Source: JANQLU01 sp964434955 (GTDB lineage Bacteria; Planctomycetota; Planctomycetia; Pirellulales; Pirellulaceae). Taken from it: 37,089 nucleotides of DNA. Of this stretch, positions 8,496 through 16,273 are shown piece after piece. The notes beneath the pieces are model-generated. The model saw only the letters and a program-made list of their open reading frames with translations, did not search any database and was not told the origin of the DNA. The stretch is from assembly GCA_964434955.1 (NCBI GenBank), contig CAYSXI010000030.1:1-37089 (forward strand). The letters are read 5' to 3'. A program made the translations under genes and the position numbers. Position 1 is the stretch's first letter. The number at the start of each line of letters is the position of its first letter.

Positions 8496-9140
8496 GTGAA
8501 ATTCGACCTGGAAACCCGACAAAGCTTGATCCTTCGCCTGCAGGACGTTCATAACCAGGCGGCGTGGACGGAGTTTGTCGAGATTTATGAACCGATGATT
8601 CGGCGGATTGCAAGCAAACTTGGCTTGCGAGAGGCCGATTCAGTCGATGCGACGCAAGAAGTCCTTTTGCATTTGACGAAGGTTGTCGGCCAATGGAGCC
8701 CCACGCATGCCGGCGGTTCCACGTTTCGCGGCTGGCTTTACCGTGTCGCCCGCAATGTCATGATTCGCTGGATGCGGGGCGAAGATTTAAACACCCTCCC
8801 AACAGGAAACGGAAAGTTACAGCAGTTGCTGGCGGAAATCCCCGACCGTGGTGAGGGAGACGTGGTGGACATTGAATTCCGTCGGCAAGTATTTGCTCGC
8901 GTGGCAGCCAGGATCCAGGATCAGTTCCATCTGCAAACCTGGAATGCTTTTTGGATGTCCGTGGTTGAGTCGCGTTCGATCCAGCAAGTCGCAAGTGAAC
9001 TTGGCATGAGCCCCGGGTCCATTTACGTGGCAAGAAGCCGGGTCATGAATCGAATTCGACAGGAAGCGAACAAGATTTGCGAACACGAATGGGAATCCGC
9101 AACCGAAAGCCATTTGAAACATGAGGCAGAGTTGCCATGA
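8496..9140 (+). CDS. ECF-type sigma factor coupled to a Ser/Thr kinase
   Basis: The GTG at 8496 is preferred because it follows GAGGAACATCATT; an upstream TTG at 8436 lacks such a site. The product is 214 residues. Region 2 is visible as IYEPMIRRIASKLGLREADS, then ATQEVLLHLTKVV and FRGWLYRVARNVMIRWMR. Region 4 is a helix-turn-helix around SIQQVASELGMSPGSIYVAR followed by SRVMNRIRQE. This layout is common in planctomycete sigma factors genetically linked to protein kinases. Its stop codon overlaps the kinase start (ATGA at 9137-9140), indicating translational coupling. The kinase probably controls this sigma factor, either by sequestration or by phosphorylation. Confidence 0.92.
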   Translation: MKFDLETRQSLILRLQDVHNQAAWTEFVEIYEPMIRRIASKLGLREADSVDATQEVLLHLTKVVGQWSPTHAGGSTFRGWLYRVARNVMIRWMRGEDLNTLPTGNGKLQQLLAEIPDRGEGDVVDIEFRRQVFARVAARIQDQFHLQTWNAFWMSVVESRSIQQVASELGMSPGSIYVARSRVMNRIRQEANKICEHEWESATESHLKHEAELP

Positions 9141-10726
9141 GCCTACAATCCAAACAACCCGTCTTCCACCTTTCGCGGCAACAACTTTCGGAGCTATTGA
9201 GCGAGGACGTGGATTCCACCTCAATTCAAGTGATTGATTCCTCGGTCGCTGATCATCTTGAAAACTGCGAACTTTGTCGCCGAAGGCTTGAGGAAGCTGC
9301 GGCCGAACCTTGGCTTTGGGACAGCGCGAGCCAGATTCTCGTCGAGACTTTTGATGGTGAAACGCATTCGGAATCGGAAAACCATTTAGCCGGAACAACG
9401 CCCGCATTTCATCGAGCTGACAACGAAGCGACCATCGATACCGACATCGTTCAGTCGATGCTCGATACTCCAAATCATCCCGAAATGCTGGGACGGATCG
9501 ACACCTACGAAATTGAGGCGGCGATTGGAACCGGCGGAAGCGGAGTCGTTTTCAAAGCATTCGATTCCGAACTGAATCGTCCGGTGGCAATCAAAGTCCT
9601 TTCGCCTCGGTATGCAAACATTGGTGCTGCCCGCAAACGTTTCTCGCGAGAAGCGAGGGCGGCTGCCGCCATCTGTCACGAAAACGTTATCGCGATCCAC
9701 CAAATCGACTCGGCGGCGAAAAACCCGTTCATCGTGATGCCTTACGTGGGCGGTGGAAGCCTCCAGGAATTCGTCGACCAACAAGGTCCCTTGGATCCGG
9801 TGCAGGTGGTCCAAATTGGAAAACAGATTGCGGCGGGGCTTGCCGCAGCACACCAAGAAGGTGTCATCCACCGAGACGTGAAACCGGCGAACATCCTTTT
9901 GGAAAACGGTTGCAATCGCGTCGTCATTTCTGACTTTGGACTCGCCCAGGTTGAAAGCGACATCAGTTTGACGCGGACAGGCTTTATCGCCGGAACCCCG
10001 TTTTACATGTCACCCGAACAGGCGCAAGGAAAAGTGACGGACGCCCGGAGCGATCTTTTCGCCCTCGGTGGAGTCCTGTTTTTCATGGCAACCGGGCGGC
10101 CTCCCTTTACGGCCAACCATGCGATGGCGGTTCTCAACAAGATTTGCAAAGAACCCCTAACGGATGTTCGAACCTGGAATCCCTCGATTCCATCCGCGCT
10201 CGCGAATTTGATTCATACCCTTTTGGAAAAGCATGCGGATCATCGATTCCGCGACGCCACCCAGGTCACCCAGGTATTGACGGACTACCTTGCTCACCTT
10301 CAACAGCCGACGGCAAAACGAAAGCCCAAGGTTGCTCCGCCAAAATCAATGCAGAAGAAACGCCGTTGGATTCTTGCAGCTAGCTTGGGTTCGCTTGCGG
10401 CTCTGGTTTGCATCGGGCTCGTCGTCGGCAACCAACTGATCGACTGGAACCCGGACAAATCCCCCAATTCGAAAACAGAAGTTCTCGCGCCAACACTTTC
10501 GGGTGTGGGTGATACGGACCAGGAGTTCGCGAACCGGGTCAACTCGATCGAAAAAGAAATCCAGGGACTCGAAACAGAACCTTTGTTTCCGGAATTGATC
10601 GAGAATCGGTCCGTCGACCATGAGATTTCACAGATCGAATCCAGGATTCGCGCACTTGAGCTGGAAGAACGAAATTGGGGCAGCAATCCATCCACCCATG
10701 AAATGAATCAAAACAAAAAACCTTAA
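9137..10726 (+). CDS. Membrane-anchored Ser/Thr protein kinase with N-terminal zinc-finger-like motif
   Basis: The product is 529 residues. The N-terminus has H40-x3-C44-x2-C47 (DHLENCELCRRR), a zinc-binding pattern typical of anti-sigma domains. A complete Hanks-type kinase domain spans about residues 124-390: glycine loop GTGGSG 131-136, VAIK lysine 153, glutamate 172 in SREAR, HRDVKPAN from 245, DFG 266-268, and GTPFYMSPEQ 286-295. One transmembrane helix (about 411-432) leads to an extracytoplasmic tail of about 95 residues that is rich in Glu and probably coiled coil. All catalytic residues are present, so it should be active. The overlap with the sigma gene and the fused zinc-finger motif suggest it senses an envelope signal and controls the sigma factor. 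A secreted coiled-coil protein follows after 17 bp. Confidence 0.95.
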   Translation: MSLQSKQPVFHLSRQQLSELLSEDVDSTSIQVIDSSVADHLENCELCRRRLEEAAAEPWLWDSASQILVETFDGETHSESENHLAGTTPAFHRADNEATIDTDIVQSMLDTPNHPEMLGRIDTYEIEAAIGTGGSGVVFKAFDSELNRPVAIKVLSPRYANIGAARKRFSREARAAAAICHENVIAIHQIDSAAKNPFIVMPYVGGGSLQEFVDQQGPLDPVQVVQIGKQIAAGLAAAHQEGVIHRDVKPANILLENGCNRVVISDFGLAQVESDISLTRTGFIAGTPFYMSPEQAQGKVTDARSDLFALGGVLFFMATGRPPFTANHAMAVLNKICKEPLTDVRTWNPSIPSALANLIHTLLEKHADHRFRDATQVTQVLTDYLAHLQQPTAKRKPKVAPPKSMQKKRRWILAASLGSLAALVCIGLVVGNQLIDWNPDKSPNSKTEVLAPTLSGVGDTDQEFANRVNSIEKEIQGLETEPLFPELIENRSVDHEISQIESRIRALELEERNWGSNPSTHEMNQNKKP

Positions 10727-10743
10727 CTTTGGAGATTTGAACA

Positions 10744-11310
10744 ATGAAAAGTTTATTCACGATTCTGGCATTGGTCCTGTCCTTGGTTGCAGGAAGCGTC
10801 CTCGCGGCTCAGGGGCAGAACCCGCTTGTCGCTCCAACTCAGAAAGCAGCGACGTTCCCCAACGTTGCCGGCCCGATTGCCAGCGGCCCCGGTCAAGTTC
10901 AGGATTTGCCACCGACGGTCAATTCGCAAGGGATGGTTTCGCGACCCCCAGGAGCCAGCCCGATGCCACTCAACTTCGGCACCTCGAATCTCTCGATCGC
11001 CGGAACGAGCGGCTTCCGCCGAATGACGAAAGCAGAGCGTGAGCTCAACCAAAAAGTTCGAAAGTTCCTGGCGGAAGTCAAACAAGCGGATGATTCCCAG
11101 GCCGAGGCGGCAGCCACCAAAAACCTTCGCGAAACCTTGGTCAAGCTGTTTGACGAACGAATGAAGCATCGCGAGAAGGAAATCGAAAGCCTCAAGAAGC
11201 GGCTTCAGGAACTTCAATCCAAAAACAATGCACGCAAGAACAAACGCGATGAGATTGTTGATCTCAAACTGAAATCAATGGTCAACGAAGCAAAAGGTTT
11301 TGGATTCTAG
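10744..11310 (+). CDS. Secreted coiled-coil protein downstream of the kinase
   Basis: The product is 188 residues. A Sec signal peptide (MKSLFTILALVLSLVAGSVL, cleavage near residue 22) is followed by a Pro/Gly/Asn-rich segment to about residue 90. A long, highly charged helical region (about 95-180) follows, with heptad-like spacing around REKEIESLKKRLQELQSK. The start is supported by TTTGGAGATTTGAACA upstream. It lies 17 bp after the kinase and ends before a rho-independent terminator, so it closes the three-gene operon. No family recognised. A role as an extracytoplasmic partner of the kinase tail, which also looks coiled-coil, is inference. Confidence 0.85.
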   Translation: MKSLFTILALVLSLVAGSVLAAQGQNPLVAPTQKAATFPNVAGPIASGPGQVQDLPPTVNSQGMVSRPPGASPMPLNFGTSNLSIAGTSGFRRMTKAERELNQKVRKFLAEVKQADDSQAEAAATKNLRETLVKLFDERMKHREKEIESLKKRLQELQSKNNARKNKRDEIVDLKLKSMVNEAKGFGF

Positions 11311-11452
11311 GATTCTTTGCTCGCGGGACTCGATTCCTTCTGGACAATCGGCACTCGGCCGGGAACCGGGTCTTCGACGAATTCGAATCCTGATCAAACA
11401 CACCGGTGGCTGTTCCCCCAAGCGCACCGGAAATCCAAAATTCAGCTTCCTG

Positions 11453-11478
11453 GGCGGCGCAACTGCGTCGCCTTTTTT
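11453..11478 (+). terminator. Rho-independent terminator of the sigma/kinase operon
   Basis: GGCGGCGCA (11453-11461) pairs with TGCGTCGCC (11464-11472) with one G-T wobble, followed by six T residues. It lies about 140 bp after the secreted coiled-coil gene and just before the 3' end of the opposing minus-strand gene. Confidence 0.75.
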
Positions 11479-11490
11479 GTTTCCTGACCG

Positions 11491-12312
11491 TTAGCCGACC
11501 GCATCTTCGTTTTCTGCCCCCTGGCTGTCGCCAGACTCCGCTTCTCGCTCGTCTTGCAACTGAACGAGCTTCTTCTCCAGGCGACGCATCGCAGCGCTTA
11601 GCCCGTCCCCCTCAAATTCATAAGCGTGGCTTTTGAACTCGTCACGATATTCATACCAGAATGTCAAAGGCTGCCGCACCTGGGTAATATTCAAAAGAAT
11701 CTGAGAATCCTCCGGCATGAACCGCCCGGTATCGCCCTCGCCAATCGTACCTCGCCATTCAATGATGTCGTTGTGCGCCGACGAACCGGTCGCATCAAAC
11801 ATGATGTGCGTGATGGTTTCTTCTTCGGTTCTCGCCAACCGGGTTTCAATTTCGATGTTCCTGGATTTGCGAGCACTTTGATCGCGGTGAGAAAAGATTT
11901 TCTTGATATCAAACCGGAATCCATCGCATCGCTTGGCATAAAAGTAACGGAGGTTGTGCCAATTCTCATTGGCGTAGTCGTCGACAGCGGATTGGTCGCC
12001 CAACGTGATGACTTTTTGGCCTTTTGGCAGTTCGTGAGTCGACTGAAGAAAGCGAAGCGCCTGGTCCCCTGGCCGCAAGTAAACGCGATCCGCGGTGCCC
12101 AAAAGTAGCCGAAGCCTTTCAAGCCAGGGAATCTCGGAAGCGTCCAACTTTTCGGTGAGTTCCAGCTCGATTGGCGCTTTCTTCGGATCGAGAACGACTC
12201 GGCCACTGGCCGTCTTCATCCCCGCTTTAATGGCGCGAAACGCCCAGAGATTGTTCTCGCGCAGAAACTCGATCACGCCAGAAGAATAAACGGTACCGAC
12301 AAGAGATTCCAT
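11491..12312 (-). CDS. Hypothetical protein
   Basis: The ATG at 12312 is chosen because it follows GCGAGGCTTC; a TTG four codons upstream would overlap that binding site. The product is 273 residues, soluble, with no signal peptide or membrane helix. It looks alpha/beta with a charged C-terminal helix (RRLEKKLVQLQDEREAE) and an acidic tail. The segment EIPWLERLRLLLGTADRVYL and a beta-rich half (about residues 155-235) look folded, but I recognise no family or catalytic motif. It converges on the sigma/kinase operon. Function unknown. Confidence 0.8.
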   Translation of the reverse strand: MESLVGTVYSSGVIEFLRENNLWAFRAIKAGMKTASGRVVLDPKKAPIELELTEKLDASEIPWLERLRLLLGTADRVYLRPGDQALRFLQSTHELPKGQKVITLGDQSAVDDYANENWHNLRYFYAKRCDGFRFDIKKIFSHRDQSARKSRNIEIETRLARTEEETITHIMFDATGSSAHNDIIEWRGTIGEGDTGRFMPEDSQILLNITQVRQPLTFWYEYRDEFKSHAYEFEGDGLSAAMRRLEKKLVQLQDEREAESGDSQGAENEDAVG

Positions 12313-12484
12313 GAAGCCTCGCAATCATCAACTCGGCGAATACACCTTTGCTTGATTCGCCGCCAAACTAAACGTTCGACGAGCCCATTTTCTACGCTAT
12401 TTTATTCCCGCCTCGACAAAAATCGAATACGAATCGACCTTCGTCGCTCTTAAGCCTTGGCCACCAAGCCGCAATAGCCCTACC

Positions 12485-12550
12485 TTAACGAGAAACGTTT
12501 GCGGCTTGCAACAAAAGTCGGGTCAATTCTTCGGCATGACGGGGATTCAT
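12485..12550 (-). CDS. Possible 21-residue peptide coupled to the preceding small frame
   Basis: The ATG at 12550 overlaps the stop of the upstream 31-codon frame. The peptide is amphipathic (NPRHAEELTRLLLQAANVSR) and ends in TAA. It may be the C-terminus of a small protein split by a frameshift, or chance. Confidence 0.2.
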   Translation of the reverse strand: MNPRHAEELTRLLLQAANVSR

Positions 12551-12642
12551 TGAATCAGGGCGAGGCTGCTTTCCGAGATCAGGGCTCCGCACATGGCGCC
12601 AAGTGCAAAATTGAATTCTGTTGCTGAGTGCCTGTCGTTCAC
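12547..12642 (-). CDS. Possible 31-residue small protein or leader peptide
   Basis: A GTG start sits four bases after AAGGAGGA, one of the best ribosome binding sites in the window. The predicted peptide begins MNDRHSATEF and includes LGAMCGALISESSLALIQ. Its stop overlaps the ATG of a second short frame by the ATGA arrangement. It could be a small protein, a leader peptide, or the frameshifted remnant of one longer small protein. Too short to assign by sequence alone. Confidence 0.25.
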   Translation of the reverse strand: MNDRHSATEFNFALGAMCGALISESSLALIQ

Positions 12643-12723
12643 ACAATCCTCCTTCTTTGCTGTTAGGATAACGAAACGTCAAAAGAAAATCACTTCCAAC
12701 ATGAAGCCGACGGCCGAATCACG

Positions 12724-13713
12724 ATGAATCGACGATTGTTTCTAAAAACGGGAATCGCGCTGGGCGCGTTCCCAACTTTGACCCATGCCCAAGTTCTCGG
12801 CGGACCACGCGAGTTGATGTCGGAAGCCCCAACCACGATAGGACTTATTGCGGACCTCCATCATGGCCTCGAGCCAACCGCGGAGAAGCGGCTCGATGCA
12901 TTCATGAATGAAGTTGACAAGAACAAGCCGGACTCCATTTTGCAGCTTGGAGATTTCAACTTCGGAGAAAAATCCAGCCAACCCTGCATGAAACTTTGGG
13001 AACAGTTCAAGGGAAAACGCCATCACGTGCTGGGCAACCACGACATGGACAAGTTTGGCAAGAAACACATGCTCGATTTTTGGGGGATGCCCGGGCGCTA
13101 CTACTCGTTCGATCAAGGACCGATTCACTTTGTGATTCTGGACCGCAATCACCTGCGAAAGGAAAACAAGTTCGTCGCCTATGAGAAAGCGAATTTTTAT
13201 GTGGACGGCCGCTTCCGCGGGTTCGCCGACGATGCGCAACTGGAGTGGCTGGAAGCGGACCTCAAGAAGACGAAGAAGCCCACCGTCGTTTTCGCCCACC
13301 AGGGGCTCGGAATGGACGATCAAAAACATCCTTCGAATGCGGCAATCGAAAAGGTGCTCGCCGATGCGAATCGCGACCGGACCAAACCGAAAGTCATCGC
13401 CTGCTTTTGCGGTCACCATCACATTGACCGTTACAATTTCAAAGATCAAATCCACTACGTTTGGATCAACAGCGCGTCCTATTATTGGGTGGGCGGAAAA
13501 TACGGTCGAATGGCCGGCTACAAGGATCCTTTGTTTTGCTTCTTGTCCTTCGATTCCAATGGTTCGATTCAACTGGAAGGACGAAGATCCGAGTGGGTGG
13601 CGCCTTCGCCAAAAGAACGGGGAGTTCCCGATTGGGAAAAGCTGACCACCTGGATTTCAGACCGTCAGTTGACGGCCGGTGAAAAAGAATCCGCGAACAA
13701 ATCGGGAGTCTAA
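12724..13713 (+). CDS. Exported calcineurin-like metallophosphoesterase (Tat signal)
   Basis: The 329-residue product begins MNRRLFLKTGIALGAF, a twin-arginine signal (RR-x-FLK) with cleavage likely after THA (about residue 22). The metallophosphoesterase signatures are present in order: ADLHH (D44, H46), GD at 77-78, GNHD 104-107, a later FAHQG histidine, and GHHH near residue 242. These bind the dinuclear metal centre that hydrolyses phosphomonoesters or diesters. Export in folded form suggests periplasmic or surface action. The next gene is a DUF5690 transporter 74 bp downstream, so a role in phosphate-ester or phosphonate scavenging is plausible. Exact substrate unknown. The ATG at 12724 is fixed by the signal peptide. 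Confidence 0.9.
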   Translation: MNRRLFLKTGIALGAFPTLTHAQVLGGPRELMSEAPTTIGLIADLHHGLEPTAEKRLDAFMNEVDKNKPDSILQLGDFNFGEKSSQPCMKLWEQFKGKRHHVLGNHDMDKFGKKHMLDFWGMPGRYYSFDQGPIHFVILDRNHLRKENKFVAYEKANFYVDGRFRGFADDAQLEWLEADLKKTKKPTVVFAHQGLGMDDQKHPSNAAIEKVLADANRDRTKPKVIACFCGHHHIDRYNFKDQIHYVWINSASYYWVGGKYGRMAGYKDPLFCFLSFDSNGSIQLEGRRSEWVAPSPKERGVPDWEKLTTWISDRQLTAGEKESANKSGV

Positions 13714-13787
13714 ATCGAATCTTCATACACGAACGATCACCAGGCGGTATACTCGTAGCCTTTCGGTGAAGCCAAACAACGCATTCC

Positions 13788-15098
13788 ATGTCTGCCCCCG
13801 ATTCCAACAAAAGCCCGTCGGAAGGACAAAACTACTTTTGGGCCATTTGGGCCGTAGTGGCTGCGTTCGGAACTTATTTTTGCATGTATGGTTTTCGCAA
13901 ACCCTACACCGCCGCATCTTTTGAAGGCTTGGCGTTCGGCGGAATCGAAAAGAAAACCCTGATTGTCTCGATTCAGATTTTTGGATACACGCTTTCCAAG
14001 TTCATTGGCATCAAAGTCATCTCGGAGATGCCTCCACATCGCAGGGCGATGGCGATTCTCGCCCTGATTGGCGTTGCACAAACTTCGCTCCTGCTTTTTG
14101 GCCTCCTCCCGGAACCTTGGAACGCCGGGGCGATGTTCTTTAACGGGCTCGCCCTGGGAATGGTCTTTGGCTTGGTGATTGGCTTTCTCGAAGGCCGACA
14201 GCTTACCGAAGCGTTGACAGCGGGGCTTTGCGCAAGTTTCGTGTTGGCCGATGGGGTTACCAAATCGGTGGGGACCTGGCTTTTGCAAGTCGAAATCTCC
14301 GAATACTGGATGCCATTTGTTGCCGGTTTAATTTACCTGCTGCCACTCTGCCTATCGGTCGCGATGTTGGCTCGAATCCCAGGTCCTGATCAATCGGATA
14401 TCGTGCTTCGAAACCAGCGGGCTTCCATGAATGCCACCGAGCGCTGGAAACTATTTCGACGATTCGGATTTGGGATCACCGCGATCGTCATTTTTTACCT
14501 GTTGCTCACGGTCATCCGAAGCGTCCGCTCGGACTTCGCACCTGAACTTTGGAAGGGGCTCGGTGTGGCCGTCGATGAAGTGCCTTCGACGTTTACGACT
14601 TCCGAGTTTTATGTCGCGCTAGGACTTTTTGCCGCCAATGGTTTTATCGTTTTCATTCGGGATAACCGACTCGCCTTTTTTGTTTCGCTCGCCACCTGCC
14701 TAAGTGGATTTTTGCTGATCGGTGGGGCATTAACCGGCCTTTATTTGGGCCAGCTTTCGGCGTTCCCTTTCATGGTGCTCATTGGGCTCGGGCTTTACAT
14801 CCCCTACGTCACGATTCACACCACCGTATTTGAGCGATTGTTGGCCATGACTCGCGCCAAAGGCAATCTTGGATTCCTGATGTATGTTGCCGACGCCTTT
14901 GGCTACCTGGGATATGTCGGGGTCATGATTGCTGGAAACCTGTGGTCGATCAGTGAAAACTTTTTGCAGTTTTTCATTGGACTTTGTTGGCTAACCTGCA
15001 TTTTGTCCCTCGTCTGCCTTGGTCTGGCTTGGCGTTATTTCTCGGTGCAAGGACATCCGATTGACGAAATAAGTGTTTCGACCGGGGCAAGCAAATGA
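13788..15098 (+). CDS. DUF5690 family MFS-type membrane transporter
   Basis: The 436-residue product has about 12 hydrophobic helices and the DUF5690-like N-terminal block FGTYFCMYGFRKPYTAASF (residues about 27-45), similar to sugar-phosphate/organophosphate MFS carriers. It is an inner-membrane protein, probably importing an organic anion. The gene overlaps the next one by ATGA (15095-15098), showing tight coupling with an HpnZ-like dehydrogenase. That neighbour is associated with phosphonate breakdown, so the cargo may be a phosphonate or related compound. Substrate is inferred from context only. Confidence 0.88.
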   Translation: MSAPDSNKSPSEGQNYFWAIWAVVAAFGTYFCMYGFRKPYTAASFEGLAFGGIEKKTLIVSIQIFGYTLSKFIGIKVISEMPPHRRAMAILALIGVAQTSLLLFGLLPEPWNAGAMFFNGLALGMVFGLVIGFLEGRQLTEALTAGLCASFVLADGVTKSVGTWLLQVEISEYWMPFVAGLIYLLPLCLSVAMLARIPGPDQSDIVLRNQRASMNATERWKLFRRFGFGITAIVIFYLLLTVIRSVRSDFAPELWKGLGVAVDEVPSTFTTSEFYVALGLFAANGFIVFIRDNRLAFFVSLATCLSGFLLIGGALTGLYLGQLSAFPFMVLIGLGLYIPYVTIHTTVFERLLAMTRAKGNLGFLMYVADAFGYLGYVGVMIAGNLWSISENFLQFFIGLCWLTCILSLVCLGLAWRYFSVQGHPIDEISVSTGASK

Positions 15099-16195
15099 GA
15101 AAGTCCAAGGCCGCCGTTTTTCATTCTCGCGACAACACCGCTCAGCGTCCGATTGATTTTGAAATTCAGAACATGGAAATCCCGGCCGCCGAATCCAGTC
15201 AGCTGGTGGTTCGAGTCATCGGCTGCACTCTCTGTCGAAGCGATTTGCATACGATCGAAGGTCGTCGCAGCTCGCCGATGCCGACGATTTTGGGACACGA
15301 AATTGTGGGGGAGATTGAAGCCATCGGCCCCAATCATTCCGGCAAAGATTTTTCCGGGGCGCCTCTTTCGATCGGCGATCGTGTCAGCTGGGCGATTGTT
15401 GCCAGTTGCGGCCAATGTGAGCTTTGCAAAAAAGGTGTTCCGCAAAAATGCACTTCGGGCAAAAAGTATGGACATCGAAAACTGGAAAGTGTTCGAGACC
15501 GTTGCGGGGGATTGACCGAACATTGCCTTTTGTTTGACAACAGCTCCGTATTTCGCCTGCCAAACCAACTACCCCTGGAGGTCGCTTGCCCGGCCAACTG
15601 TGCCACCGCGACCGTTGCCGCAACGCTGCGTCAGGCAGATCCTGTTGCCGGGGAAACCTTTGCCGTTTTCGGGGTCGGCATGCTTGGTCTTACCGCTTGT
15701 GCGATGCTGCGATCGCGAGGAATTGAGAACGTCGTTGCGATCGATATCGACCAACATCGCCTCGATACCGCGATGCGATTCGGCGCCACCCAAACCATGC
15801 ACGTTGACTCATTGAACGCCGATTCAGAAGTCGCCTCGATTGATGGTGCGCTCGAATATTCGGGAAACTGGCAAGCGGTGCACTCCGCCTTCGACATCGT
15901 TCGAAACGGGGGACGAGTCGTCTTGGCCGGTTCTGTTTTTCCTTCGGAGTCCCTGAAGCTGACTCCCGAGGATATCGTTCGAAAAAACCTTACAATCGTC
16001 GGCGCTCACAACTATCAACCCGACGACTTGAAAACGGCAATCGACTTCCTGGAAGTCCATCACCTGGATTTCCCATTCGTGGATTTGGTTGCCAAGTGGT
16101 ATCGCCTGGACCAGCTCGGCCAGGCGATTGAAGCCGCCAAGTCTTCGGCGCATTTTCGGGTTGGAATTCAATTCTCCGGCGAATCGTTTGCGTAA
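15095..16195 (+). CDS. Zinc-dependent alcohol dehydrogenase, HpnZ-like (phosphonate-associated)
   Basis: The product is 366 residues, a medium-chain dehydrogenase. Catalytic zinc ligands are C47 (TLCRSD) with GHE at 67-69. The structural zinc loop has C105, C108, C111 and C119 (CGQCELCKKGVPQKC). The nucleotide-binding loop is GVGMLGL (193-199). The block DLHTIEGRRSSPMPTILGHE closely resembles the family annotated as putative phosphonate-catabolism alcohol dehydrogenase (TIGR03366, HpnZ). The likely reaction is NAD(P)-linked oxidation of an alcohol in a phosphonate route. The start overlaps the stop of the DUF5690 transporter by 4 bp. No phosphonatase-like hydrolase is present in the window, so the pathway would be incomplete here. 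Substrate uncertain. Confidence 0.88.
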   Translation: MRKSKAAVFHSRDNTAQRPIDFEIQNMEIPAAESSQLVVRVIGCTLCRSDLHTIEGRRSSPMPTILGHEIVGEIEAIGPNHSGKDFSGAPLSIGDRVSWAIVASCGQCELCKKGVPQKCTSGKKYGHRKLESVRDRCGGLTEHCLLFDNSSVFRLPNQLPLEVACPANCATATVAATLRQADPVAGETFAVFGVGMLGLTACAMLRSRGIENVVAIDIDQHRLDTAMRFGATQTMHVDSLNADSEVASIDGALEYSGNWQAVHSAFDIVRNGGRVVLAGSVFPSESLKLTPEDIVRKNLTIVGAHNYQPDDLKTAIDFLEVHHLDFPFVDLVAKWYRLDQLGQAIEAAKSSAHFRVGIQFSGESFA

Positions 16196-16273
16196 TTTCG
16201 ATTCGTGAAACAACGTGATGGAAAATGAACCGATTTGATCGATAATCTAGAACGTTCATTTCCGAGAGATCCT

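Larger units (their letters stand above)
12313..12723. other. Intergenic region with possible tiny overlapping minus-strand frames
   Basis: These 411 bases separate divergent genes. The minus strand has a strong Shine-Dalgarno AAGGAGGA (12654-12647) four bases before a GTG at 12642. That frame (31 codons) ends in TGA overlapping an ATG at 12550, which starts a second 21-codon frame. They are listed separately at low confidence. No other element is evident; the phosphoesterase promoter should lie near the right end. Confidence 0.4.

Noticed and set aside
12742..13572. A 276-codon minus-strand frame opposite the metallophosphoesterase
   Set aside because: The plus strand carries a complete set of metallophosphoesterase motifs and a Tat signal, so the minus frame is an antisense shadow.
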